A DNA stretch of 45,671 bases from contig CANPOS010000012.1 of assembly GCA_947575745.1 (NCBI GenBank), positions 1 through 45,671 on the forward strand, written 5' to 3'. A program made the position numbers and the translations under genes. Positions 26,310 to 34,660 of the stretch are shown here, piece by piece (the stretch's first letter is position 1; each line of letters starts with the position of its first letter). This stretch comes from an uncultured Clostridium sp. GTDB lineage: Bacteria > Bacillota > Clostridia > TANB77 > CAG-508. A model generated the notes under the pieces. It saw only the letters and a list, made by a program, of their open reading frames with translations. It made no database searches and had not been told where the DNA came from.

Positions 26310-26747
26310 ATGGAAATATTTACATTACTAGAAACTTTAGAAGAAATAATAGAAAATAGTAAAACTGTACCTTTTACAAGTAAAGGTATGGTTGATAAAG
26401 AAGAAATTCTAGATTTAATAAAAGAAATTAGAATAAAACTTCCAGAAGAATTAAAACAAGCTAAGTGGGTAAAAGAAGAAAGAACAAGAATACTAATAGA
26501 AGCTCAAAAAGAAGCTGACGATATTGTAAAAGAAGCAGAAAATAGAATTATAGCGATGATAGATGAACATGAAATAACAAGAAAAGCATATGCTCAAAAA
26601 GCAGAGATAATAGAAACAGCAAATGAGATGGCAAGAGAGATTTCAAATGGAACAAAAGAACATGCAGATGCTTTACTTGGAAAAATTGAAGATGTATTAG
26701 AAGAAACACTAAAAACAATACAAAATAATAGAAAAGAATTATCGTAA
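26310..26747 (+). CDS. Coiled-coil protein resembling ATPase subunit H / DivIVA-like
   Basis: A 145-residue, highly charged helical protein (EEILDLIKEIRIKLPEELKQAKWVKEE, then long Glu/Lys/Ala heptads). Proteins of this type follow rsmD in Clostridia and are often annotated as ATP synthase B/H-subunit-like, on coiled-coil similarity only. No membrane segment. Its last codons (NRKELS) and terminator are duplicated 1 kb downstream, bracketing the HEPN/MNT genes. No in-frame CGG. Confidence 0.75.
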   Translation: MEIFTLLETLEEIIENSKTVPFTSKGMVDKEEILDLIKEIRIKLPEELKQAKWVKEERTRILIEAQKEADDIVKEAENRIIAMIDEHEITRKAYAQKAEIIETANEMAREISNGTKEHADALLGKIEDVLEETLKTIQNNRKELS

Positions 26748-26820
26748 GATTAAAATAAAACAAAGCGAGGTCGTTTTCACAAATCAATGTGATAATGGCC
26801 TCGCTTTGTTTGTATGATTA
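26727..26820 (+). repeat. Direct repeat, copy 1: gene end plus terminator hairpin
   Basis: Positions 26727-26750 (last codons of the coiled-coil gene, its stop and a few bases) and 26754-26820 (a hairpin with 13-bp perfect arms AAACAAAGCGAGG/CCTCGCTTTGTTT and an inner TCACA/TGTGA) both recur downstream. The hairpin works as an intrinsic terminator. Confidence 0.92.
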
Positions 26821-26980
26821 CTGAGCAACCAAACAAATAAAAGCTGTAACAATTTAATATGTATTAAAATATTTTAATTTTATAGTCTGAACAGTAACTA
26901 ATTTTTAAAAAATATTAATAAATATGTAGTAATTAAAAGGAATCTATGGTAAAATAAATATATTAAATGGAGGATTGCCT

Positions 26981-27382
26981 ATGAATTCACTTGAATTGAT
27001 TAATTTTTGGATAGAAAGTTCAGACAGAGACTATGAAACTATGTTAAAAAATTTTGAAACAAAACAATATACATGGTCCTTATTTATAGGTCATTTAGTA
27101 TTAGAAAAATTATTAAAAGCAGTATATGCTAAAGTAAATCAAAATAGCCCATATCCACCTAAAATACATAACTTAAATGTTATAGCTGAAAAATGTGGAT
27201 TAGAATTAAATGATAGACAGACTAAAATTTTATTTACTTGTAATTCATTTAATATAAGTGCAAGATATGAAGATTATAAGAATGAATTTTATAAAAAATG
27301 TACAGAGGAATATACAAAAGAACAGATAGATAATATTAAGGAGGTAAGAAAATGGCTGAAAGAAAAATTGACATACAAATAA
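26981..27382 (+). CDS. HEPN-domain protein (toxin of a HEPN/MNT pair)
   Basis: A 133-residue all-helical HEPN protein. It starts at ATG 26981, seven bases after TGGAGG. Typical features are WIESSDRDYETMLKNFETKQYTWSLFIGHLVLEKLLKAVYA in the N-terminal half and the polar FNISARYEDYKNEFY near residue 90, where HEPN proteins of this type carry the conserved Arg and aromatic residues. In related HepT/MntA modules the HEPN protein is an RNase toxin silenced by AMPylation. It overlaps the MNT gene by 31 bases. The pair lies between direct repeats. Toxicity is inferred from the family. Confidence 0.85.
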   Translation: MNSLELINFWIESSDRDYETMLKNFETKQYTWSLFIGHLVLEKLLKAVYAKVNQNSPYPPKIHNLNVIAEKCGLELNDRQTKILFTCNSFNISARYEDYKNEFYKKCTEEYTKEQIDNIKEVRKWLKEKLTYK

Positions 27383-27669
27383 TAGATATTGTAAATAAAT
27401 ATATAGAAATAATATCAAAAAAATTTAATATTAAAGAAGTATATATATTTGGATCATATGCTAGAGGAACCAATAGTGAAGATAGTGATATAGACATTGC
27501 AATAATATTAGATAGTAATATTGATACTATTGATTTAATGATAGAACTAATGATGCTAACACAAAATGTAGATTTACGAATAGAACCACATCCAGTAAAG
27601 ACAAAGGACTTTGAAGAAGGGAATCCTTTTGTAGAAGAAATAAAAAATACTGGATTAAAGGTTGCATAA
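27352..27669 (+). CDS. Minimal nucleotidyltransferase (MNT antitoxin)
   Basis: A 105-residue protein with the nucleotidyltransferase core EVYIFGSYARGTNSEDSDID near residue 30 (GSxxRG followed by DxD). It probably adds AMP to, and so inactivates, the HEPN partner. It has its own AAGGAGG and starts inside the HEPN gene, ensuring coupled translation. No in-frame CGG. Family assignment is firm; the target is inferred. Confidence 0.88.
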   Translation: MAERKIDIQIIDIVNKYIEIISKKFNIKEVYIFGSYARGTNSEDSDIDIAIILDSNIDTIDLMIELMMLTQNVDLRIEPHPVKTKDFEEGNPFVEEIKNTGLKVA

Positions 27670-27772
27670 AGTTTAACAAAAAAGTGTTTATTTAAGGCAG
27701 ATATGTACTTATATAAATACTTTTTTAATTAGAGAAAATCAAGAATTTTTTATACCATATTGTTTACCTAAA

Positions 27773-27888
27773 AATAGAAAAGAATTATCGTAAGATAACA
27801 ATAAGAACTTGTTGATTATACAATAAAACAAAGCGAGGTCGTTTTCACAAATCAATGTGATAATGGCCTCGCTTTGTTTGTATGATTA
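27773..27888 (+). repeat. Direct repeat, copy 2: remnant gene end plus terminator hairpin
   Basis: Positions 27773-27796 repeat 26727-26750 exactly (24 bases, including codons for NRKELS and the stop), here without their gene. Positions 27822-27888 repeat 26754-26820 exactly (67 bases). About 25 unrelated bases separate the two blocks, against 3 in copy 1. It also terminates the convergent membrane gene. Confidence 0.92.
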
Positions 27889-28146
27889 GGAAATGAATGC
27901 ATTTGGTCCTAGGATAATTATTACAATAGAGAGAAAAAGCATAAGAAAAGCAAAGAACAAAAATAAACGATAATCCTTATGAAGTTTCAGAATAAGCTCA
28001 TTTATTTCATGAATGGACTTAGTTTCTTTTTTTATTCTTTCAGCATTCTTATAAGATTTTCTAATGTCATTAGCCTGCCAAAACATTAGAAGACTAAGGG
28101 CTGGGACTAAAAGAATCAGCATTACATATTGTACATACCCTATCAT
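27886..28146 (-). CDS. Small two-helix membrane protein, hypothetical
   Basis: An 86-residue protein with hydrophobic segments at residues 7-23 (VMLILLVPALSLLMFW) and 60-80 (LFLFFAFLMLFLSIVIII) and a charged helical middle (RKSYKNAERIKKETKSI). GGGGGTG precedes the ATG. No family is recognised. It is convergent with the HEPN/MNT cassette, and its last bases touch direct repeat copy 2, so it may have been the original neighbour of the coiled-coil gene's terminator. Confidence 0.65.
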   Translation of the reverse strand: MIGYVQYVMLILLVPALSLLMFWQANDIRKSYKNAERIKKETKSIHEINELILKLHKDYRLFLFFAFLMLFLSIVIIILGPNAFIS

Positions 28147-28308
28147 ACAAACACCCCCTTTGCATTAGCTCCAGAGGCTTGCACCTCTGGAACAAAGATT
28201 ACTCCTGTCAGAAGTGCAACAAATATCATGTTACAAAAAGATTATACTACGATAAACATAAAAAAGCAAATCGTAACTAATTTTTTCCTTCCAAATCACA
28301 CATTTTTC

Positions 28309-28337
28309 TTGTAATTTGCACAAAATTAATATATAAT
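28309..28337 (+). promoter_or_regulatory. Candidate sigma-A promoter for hisS
   Basis: TTGTAA (28309-28314) and TATAAT (28332-28337) with a 17-base spacer. Upstream, a CCAGAGG/CCTCTGG hairpin at about 28171-28189 is present. I see no T-box leader. Confidence 0.6.
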
Positions 28338-28377
28338 ACATGCTATATTATAATATTTTCTAAAGGGAGTAAAGATT

Positions 28378-29694
28378 ATGGAAAAAGCAAAAATAGAACC
28401 AAGAACATTACCAGGATTTATGGAATTATTACCAAATGACCAAATACGATTTAATGAGATAAAAGAAAAGATACAGAAATCTTATGAGAAATTTGGCTTT
28501 TTGCCATTAGATACACCAATAATAGAAAACTCAGAAGTACTACTTGCAAAAGCAGGAGGAGAAACAGAAAAACAAATATATAGATTTAATAAAGGAGATA
28601 GTGACCTATCACTAAGATTTGACTTAACTGTACCACTTGCTAAATATGTATCAGAATACTATGGAGAACTTAGCTTCCCATTTAAAAGGTACCAGATAGG
28701 TAAAGTATATAGAGGAGAAAAAGCACAAGCAGGTCGATTTAGAGAATTTTATCAATGTGATATAGATATAATTGGAGATGGAGCTTTGAGTATAATGCAC
28801 GATGCAGAAATTCCAAGCGTAATATATACAACATTTAAAAGTTTAGGATTTGAAGACTTTACAATATGTATAAACAATAGAAAAATATTAAATGGAATGT
28901 TTGAAGACTTAAGTTTAAGTGATAAATCAACAGACATATTGAGAATAATAGATAAGATAGAAAAAATAGGAAAAGAAGAAGTTATAAAAGAACTAAAAAA
29001 TATAGAAATTAATCAAAAAGAAATAGACACCATAATGAAATTTTTGAGTATCAATGGAACCTCAGATGAAAAAATAGAAAGCTTAAAGAAATTAGGAATT
29101 AAAACACAAAGTTTTAATGAAGGAGTAAATGAATTAGAAACAGTTATAAAACAAATAAGAATATGTAAAGTACCAGAAAAAAACTTTAAAGTAGATTTAA
29201 GCATAGCTAGAGGATTAGATTATTACACAGGAACAGTATATGAAACATTTTTAGACAACTATAAAAAACTAGGAAGTGTATGTTCAGGTGGAAGATATGA
29301 AAATCTAGCAGAATATTATACAAACAAAAAACTTCCAGGAGTAGGAATATCAATAGGACTATCAAGATTTTTCTACCAAATAGATAAGGAAAATATATTA
29401 GAAAATGAAAAAAAATCAATATCTAAAGTGCTAGTTGTATCAATGGACGATGAAGGAATAGGCTATTCTTTGGATGTTGCAACAGACTTAAGAAACTCTA
29501 ATATAAATACAGAAGTATTTTTAGAAGATAAAAAATTAAAAGCAAAATTCAAATATGCAGATAAACTACATATACCATATGTTATTGTAATTGGAGAAGA
29601 AGAAAGAACAAATAATAAAGTAACATTAAAGAATATGGAAACAGGAGAGCAAAGGACAATTACTTTAGAAGAAGCTATTAAAGAAATTGCTTAA
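28378..29694 (+). CDS. hisS: Histidine-tRNA ligase
   Basis: Class II aminoacyl-tRNA synthetase charging tRNA-His. 438 residues: motif 1 region FLPLDTPIIENSEVL, motif 2 KRYQIGKVYRGEKAQAGRFREFYQCDIDIIG near residue 101, the histidine-specific RGLDYYTGTVYE near residue 278, motif 3 GVGISIGLSRF near residue 321, and a C-terminal anticodon-binding domain. AAAGGGAG precedes the ATG. The next gene, pheS, starts 19 bases later. No in-frame CGG. Confidence 0.95.
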   Translation: MEKAKIEPRTLPGFMELLPNDQIRFNEIKEKIQKSYEKFGFLPLDTPIIENSEVLLAKAGGETEKQIYRFNKGDSDLSLRFDLTVPLAKYVSEYYGELSFPFKRYQIGKVYRGEKAQAGRFREFYQCDIDIIGDGALSIMHDAEIPSVIYTTFKSLGFEDFTICINNRKILNGMFEDLSLSDKSTDILRIIDKIEKIGKEEVIKELKNIEINQKEIDTIMKFLSINGTSDEKIESLKKLGIKTQSFNEGVNELETVIKQIRICKVPEKNFKVDLSIARGLDYYTGTVYETFLDNYKKLGSVCSGGRYENLAEYYTNKKLPGVGISIGLSRFFYQIDKENILENEKKSISKVLVVSMDDEGIGYSLDVATDLRNSNINTEVFLEDKKLKAKFKYADKLHIPYVIVIGEEERTNNKVTLKNMETGEQRTITLEEAIKEIA

Positions 29695-29713
29695 ATTGAG
29701 GAGGAAGATTTAA

Positions 29714-30742
29714 TTGAAAGAGAAAATAGAAAAGATAGAAAAAGAAGCTAAAGAACTTTTAGAGAAAATAGAAAATACGCAAGCTCTAAATGAAATAAAA
29801 ATAAAATATTTAGGAAAGAAAAGTGAACTTTCAAGTCTTTTAAAAGAAATGGCAAACCTTTCTAAAGAAGAAAGGCCAATAATTGGAGCTTTGGCTAATA
29901 AAGTAAGAAAAGAAATAGAAGAAAGAATAACAGAAAAAGAAGAAATATTAGCCAAAAAAGAATTAGACGAAAAATTACAAAAAGAAAGTATTGATATAAC
30001 ATTACCAAGTACAAAAATGAAAAGAGGTTCAAAACACCCAGTAAATAGAGTAATAGAAGAAATAGAAGACTTATTTGTTTCAATGGGATATACAGTAGAA
30101 AGTGGACCAGAACTTGAAACAGATAGATTTTGTTTTGAACTTCTAAACTTACCACAAGGTCACCCAGCAAGAGATATGCAAGATAGTTTTTATATAACAG
30201 ATGAATATTTGCTAAGAACACAAACTTCTGCAGTTCAAGCAAGAACAATGATTGCAAATGAAGAAAAATCACCAATAAGAATGATTTGTCCAGGAAAAAC
30301 ATATAGAAGGGAAGATGATGCGACACACTCACATCAATTTACACAAGCAGAAGGGCTTGTAATAGATAAAAATATATCTTTAGCAGACTTAAAAGGAACA
30401 CTTGAAATATTTGCAAAAAAAATAATAGGAGAAAATTCAAAGTTAAGATTTAGACCTAGTTATTTCCCATTTACAGAACCATCTTATGAAGTAGATGTAT
30501 CATGCTTTAAATGTGGAGGAAAAGGATGCAATATATGTAAACAAACAGGTTGGATAGAAGTATTGGGTTCTGGAATGGTACATCCAAATGTACTTAGAAT
30601 GTGTGGATACGACCCAGAAAAGTATTCTGGATTTGCATTTGGGTTAGGACTAGAAAGAATTGCAATGTTTAAATATGGAATACCAGATATGAGATACCTT
30701 TATGCAAATGATATTAGATTTTTAAGCCAGTTTGATAGATAG
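29714..30742 (+). CDS. pheS: Phenylalanine-tRNA ligase alpha subunit
   Basis: Catalytic subunit of the PheST tetramer. 342 residues from a TTG start after GAGGAGG. An N-terminal coiled coil (residues 1-85) precedes the class II core: [93 protein letters not shown] and [18 protein letters not shown]-type insert ([12 protein letters not shown]) may bind zinc, as in several Clostridia. pheT is not next: an unrelated gene separates them. No in-frame CGG. Confidence 0.95.
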   Translation: MKEKIEKIEKEAKELLEKIENTQALNEIKIKYLGKKSELSSLLKEMANLSKEERPIIGALANKVRKEIEERITEKEEILAKKELDEKLQKESIDITLPSTKMKRGSKHPVNRVIEEIEDLFVSMGYTVESGPELETDRFCFELLNLPQGHPARDMQDSFYITDEYLLRTQTSAVQARTMIANEEKSPIRMICPGKTYRREDDATHSHQFTQAEGLVIDKNISLADLKGTLEIFAKKIIGENSKLRFRPSYFPFTEPSYEVDVSCFKCGGKGCNICKQTGWIEVLGSGMVHPNVLRMCGYDPEKYSGFAFGLGLERIAMFKYGIPDMRYLYANDIRFLSQFDR

Positions 30743-30787
30743 ATGAAGGAGAAGATTATTAATAACTAAAGTTATAGAGAGGAATTT

Positions 30788-32071
30788 ATGTTTAATAAAA
30801 AGAAAAAAGGTAAAGTTTTAGAATTTTTAAAAGAAGAGCCACTAGGATATTGGGAAGAAAAATCATATATGATAGCAATTCCAAAAGATGAAACTAGAAA
30901 TATGTTAGAAAACATATTTGAGAAGATAAATAGTATTGGTGGAGTTCAAATAAAAAGAAAAGATTTTTCAATAGAGCAGGGAGGAGAAGCTACTCTTATA
31001 TATGATAAAGAAGAATATGAAGTAGGATTCTACGTTTCAGACTTTGCTTTTCATGAAATGCTTTCAAGGCAATCATATTATTTTACAGAAAAAGAAATGG
31101 AAGACTTAAGAAAAGCAAGCAAGGCATTAACAGTTTTTATGAAATTTAATGAAAATGCGCAAAAATCATATCACCTTCAATTAAAACTTATAATGGCAAT
31201 GGTTCCAGATTTGCTTGCAATTTTAGATGAAAGTGCAGAAAAGCTAATATGTTCAAGGTGGGCAAAAATGGCAGCAGAATCAAAAACCACGCCAGGACCA
31301 AATGATATGTACCTAGTGCAAGCTGTTTCAGATGAACAAGGTGAAGTTTGGCTACATACACATGGACTTTGTAGATGTGGTGTTACAGAACTTGAAATAT
31401 TGCAGTCAGACAAAGAAAATTATAATAATCACTACAATTTAATAACTACTTTTGCAAGTCGTTTGCTAGACAAAAAAGAAGAATTTATACCAAAAGAAAG
31501 TAGTGCTTACATTGGAAGAATGTCTAATGACCAGCCTATTGTTGTGACATACTTATCATGGGTAGAAGGATTGAAGGAATATAAAAACCCTAAATTAGGA
31601 GGGGTACTTGATAGAAAAGAAGGACATAACAGTAAAACAGGAATTATCTTTATATATAAAAATGAATATGATGAAGAAAATAGAAAAGTTAGTAGGATAA
31701 CAGAATATAATTCAACTTTAGGAGATAATCCTATATATTTCTTAAGTAATGAAGAAACAGCTAGAATGAAGAAACTTGCTATGGAAAGATTTAAGTTTGT
31801 AAAAGAGCAATCAAAAAACAAAGAAAATAAAGTAATTATAAAAATTGGATTACACCAAACTGATGATGAAAATGAATTTGAACATATATGGTTTGAATTA
31901 ATGGAATTTGATGGAGAAAAATTTAAGGCAAAACTATTGCAAGAACCATATTTTGTAAAAAATATGCACCAAAATGATGAAGGTTGGTATACAGTGGAAG
32001 ATGTAACAGATTGGGTTATTTATACACCTAAATATTCAGTTACACCTAATACAGCATATCTTTTAACCTAA
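30788..32071 (+). CDS. DUF4026/DUF2314 domain protein
   Basis: A 427-residue cytosolic protein without signal or membrane segments. The N-terminal two-thirds match what I know of DUF4026 proteins (SYMIAIPKDETRNMLENIF, KWLHTHGLCRCG-like VWLHTHGLCRCGVTELEIL). The end (EHIWFELMEFDGEKFKAKLLQEPYFV to VTDWVIYTP) looks like DUF2314. Function unknown. It is inserted between pheS and pheT in the same direction with short gaps (45 and 46 bases), so it is probably transcribed with them. Family naming is from memory. No in-frame CGG. Confidence 0.7.
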   Translation: MFNKKKKGKVLEFLKEEPLGYWEEKSYMIAIPKDETRNMLENIFEKINSIGGVQIKRKDFSIEQGGEATLIYDKEEYEVGFYVSDFAFHEMLSRQSYYFTEKEMEDLRKASKALTVFMKFNENAQKSYHLQLKLIMAMVPDLLAILDESAEKLICSRWAKMAAESKTTPGPNDMYLVQAVSDEQGEVWLHTHGLCRCGVTELEILQSDKENYNNHYNLITTFASRLLDKKEEFIPKESSAYIGRMSNDQPIVVTYLSWVEGLKEYKNPKLGGVLDRKEGHNSKTGIIFIYKNEYDEENRKVSRITEYNSTLGDNPIYFLSNEETARMKKLAMERFKFVKEQSKNKENKVIIKIGLHQTDDENEFEHIWFELMEFDGEKFKAKLLQEPYFVKNMHQNDEGWYTVEDVTDWVIYTPKYSVTPNTAYLLT

Positions 32072-32117
32072 AAATAATTAAAAAAGCAAATCTATTAGTA
32101 GAGAGGGAAAGTTTAAA

Positions 32118-34487
32118 ATGAAATTAAGTAAAAATTTTGTAAAAGACTATGTTGACATAGATGTAGATATAAACAAACTAGCAGAAGATATGACAGCTGT
32201 TGGAAATGAATATGATGAAGCTGGAAAATTAATAAATGCAACAAAATTAGTAATTGGAGAAGTTATATCTTGTGAGATGCATCCAGATTCTGATCATTTA
32301 CATGTATGTAAAGTAAATGTAGGCAATGAAGTATTGACTATCGTATGTGGAGCACCAAATGTTGCAAAAGGAGAAAAAGTAATTGTTGCGTTAGATGGAG
32401 CAGAACTTCCTGGTGGATTTAAAATAAAAAAAGCAATGAAAAGAGGAATAGAATCAAATGGAATGATTTGTTCCTTAACTGAAATTGGAATTGAAAGTAA
32501 ATTTCAATCAGAAGAAGACAAAAATGGTATTCATGTTTTAGGAGAGGATGCAAAACCAGGAGAAAATCCAATAAAATATATGGGGCTTGATGATGAAGTA
32601 ATAGATTTTGAATTAACTGCAAATCGTGGAGATTTATTAAGTATACTTGGTATGGCATATGAAATAGGTGCAATATATGATAAAAAAGTAAAAGACATTG
32701 ATATTTCACACAAAGAAGATAATGAAGATATTAACAAAACATTTTCATTAGACATAAAAACAGATAATTGCTCTATATTTTTAGCAAAAAGAGCATTAAA
32801 TGTAGAAATAAAAGAAAGCCCAGAGTTTATAAAAAATAGACTTCTTGCATCAGGAATAAGACCAATAAATAATGTTGTAGATATAAGTAACTATGTAATG
32901 CTAGAAACAGGTCAACCACTTCATTTTTATGATGCAGATAAACTAAAAGGTAAAATAGAAGTTAGAATGGCAGAAGAAGGAGAAAAATTAACGACATTAG
33001 ATGGAGTAGAAAGAACCTTATCAAAAGATGATATAGTAATATCAGATGGAACAAGAGCAATAGGACTTGCAGGAGTTATGGGAGGATTAGATACCGAAAT
33101 TACAGAAACTACTAAAAATGTAATAATAGAAGCGGCAATCTTTAATGGAGTAAAAGTAAGACTTACATCAAAGAAAATAGTGAGAAGTGAAGCAAGTAAC
33201 CGTTTTGAAAAAGGATTAGACTCAAATAGGACATATATGGCAGCAGAAAGAGCAGTAACCCTTCTTGAAAAATATGCAAATGCAACTATATCAAAAGGAA
33301 CTTGTATATTAGATAAGACAGAAAAAGAAGACAAAAAAATAGAAATACAACTTGAGAAGATAAATAATCTACTTGGTTCAAATATATCTTTAGAAGAAAC
33401 AATAGATATTTTTAGAAGATTAGGATTTAAAGCAGTATCTAAAGATAAAAACATAGAAGTATCAGTTCCTAGAAGGAGAATAGATATAGAAATACAAGAA
33501 GACTTAATAGAAGAAGTAGGACGTATTTATGGTGTAAACAATATAGAAGGAAAATTGCCAGTAGTGCCTACAATACCAGGAAGTTATGATAGAACACAAA
33601 GAGCTTTAAGAAACAAAATGATTTCATTAGGATTAAATGAAACCTTATCATATATATTGGTAAACGAAAAAGAAGCAGAAAGTTTTACAAAAGATAAATT
33701 TGAAGTAGTAAAATTATTGGATCCAATGAGTGAAGACAGAAACACATTAAGATATAGTATGATACCATCACTATTTAAGATATATGAATATAATGCAGCA
33801 CGTGAAAACAAAGATGTATCTATATTTGAGATAGGAAAAGGATTCTACAAAAATAACGAAGAATATGGAGAAGATTTAAAACTTTGTGTATTAATGTCAG
33901 GAGAATTCTATACAGGAATTAATAATAAAAAACAAGTAGATTTCTATATATTAAAGGGAATTGTAGAAGAAGTATTAGATAGTTTAGGATATGAGAATAG
34001 ATATAGTTTTGCAAAAACAAAAGATATTCCAAATGAATTTCATCCAGGTCAAACAGCAGATGTTATTGTTAATGGGAAAAAATATGGAATAATGGGATTA
34101 ATACATCCAAGTGTATGTGAGGAAAAAGTATTTGTATGTGAAATAAATTTAAGTAAGTTATTAGAGCTTAAAACTGGAAAGATGAAATATAAAGAAATAT
34201 CAAAATTCCCAAGTATCAAGAAAGACTTAAGTCTAGTAGTAGACAAAAATATTGAAGGGTTAGAAATAACAAAAACCATAAAGAATGCAGCAGGAAAATA
34301 TTTAACTAATGTAGAAATATTTGATGTTTATGAAGGAAAAGGAATTGAAGAAGGAAAGAGAAGTATAGCATTTTCATTAACATTCAGTTCACAAGAAAAA
34401 ACTTTAACAGATGAAGAAATAAATCCAGCAATAGAAAAAGCAATTAGCCTAGTTGAAAAAGAATTTAAGGCAGAATTAAGAAAATAA
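32118..34487 (+). CDS. pheT: Phenylalanine-tRNA ligase beta subunit
   Basis: The 789-residue editing and tRNA-binding subunit. Domains in order: B1/tRBD (residues 40-150, MHPDSDHLHVCKVNVG, IVCGAPNVAKGEKV), B3/B4 editing region (RPINNVVDISNYVMLETGQPLHFYD, GVMGGLDTEI, RSEASNRFEKGLD), B5, the catalytic-like core, and a C-terminal FDX-ACB domain (KFPSIKKDLSLVVDKNIEG). AGAGAGGGAAAG precedes the ATG. It ends just before the second 123-base repeat. No in-frame CGG in 789 codons. Confidence 0.96.
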   Translation: MKLSKNFVKDYVDIDVDINKLAEDMTAVGNEYDEAGKLINATKLVIGEVISCEMHPDSDHLHVCKVNVGNEVLTIVCGAPNVAKGEKVIVALDGAELPGGFKIKKAMKRGIESNGMICSLTEIGIESKFQSEEDKNGIHVLGEDAKPGENPIKYMGLDDEVIDFELTANRGDLLSILGMAYEIGAIYDKKVKDIDISHKEDNEDINKTFSLDIKTDNCSIFLAKRALNVEIKESPEFIKNRLLASGIRPINNVVDISNYVMLETGQPLHFYDADKLKGKIEVRMAEEGEKLTTLDGVERTLSKDDIVISDGTRAIGLAGVMGGLDTEITETTKNVIIEAAIFNGVKVRLTSKKIVRSEASNRFEKGLDSNRTYMAAERAVTLLEKYANATISKGTCILDKTEKEDKKIEIQLEKINNLLGSNISLEETIDIFRRLGFKAVSKDKNIEVSVPRRRIDIEIQEDLIEEVGRIYGVNNIEGKLPVVPTIPGSYDRTQRALRNKMISLGLNETLSYILVNEKEAESFTKDKFEVVKLLDPMSEDRNTLRYSMIPSLFKIYEYNAARENKDVSIFEIGKGFYKNNEEYGEDLKLCVLMSGEFYTGINNKKQVDFYILKGIVEEVLDSLGYENRYSFAKTKDIPNEFHPGQTADVIVNGKKYGIMGLIHPSVCEEKVFVCEINLSKLLELKTGKMKYKEISKFPSIKKDLSLVVDKNIEGLEITKTIKNAAGKYLTNVEIFDVYEGKGIEEGKRSIAFSLTFSSQEKTLTDEEINPAIEKAISLVEKEFKAELRK

Positions 34488-34490
34488 TAA

Positions 34491-34613
34491 GTTTGGGAAA
34501 TAATCAGCATATTGCGTCGTTATTTTAAAGTAGAAAATCCTCAACGTGCAAAAAGCACGCCTGCGGTATTTCTATTTTAAAATGCCTAGCACTATACTAA
34601 TTCTTTCCCAAAC
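34491..34613. repeat. Dispersed 123-base palindromic repeat, copy 2
   Basis: Same length and core as 16927-17049. The outer arms here are GTTTGGGAAA and TTTCCCAAAC, so both arms differ from copy 1 together while pairing is kept. The inner stem pairs TATTTTAAAGTAGAAA with TTTCTATTTTAAAATG. It sits between pheT and radA and may end pheT transcription. Confidence 0.85.
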
Positions 34614-34660
34614 TAAAAAAGATTAATAAATCAAGTTCATTTTTGAACGGAAAGGAAAAA

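Noticed and set aside
28147-28377. T-box leader upstream of hisS.
   Set aside because: There is a small CCAGAGG hairpin, but no T-box consensus segment and no antiterminator/terminator pair that I can recognise.
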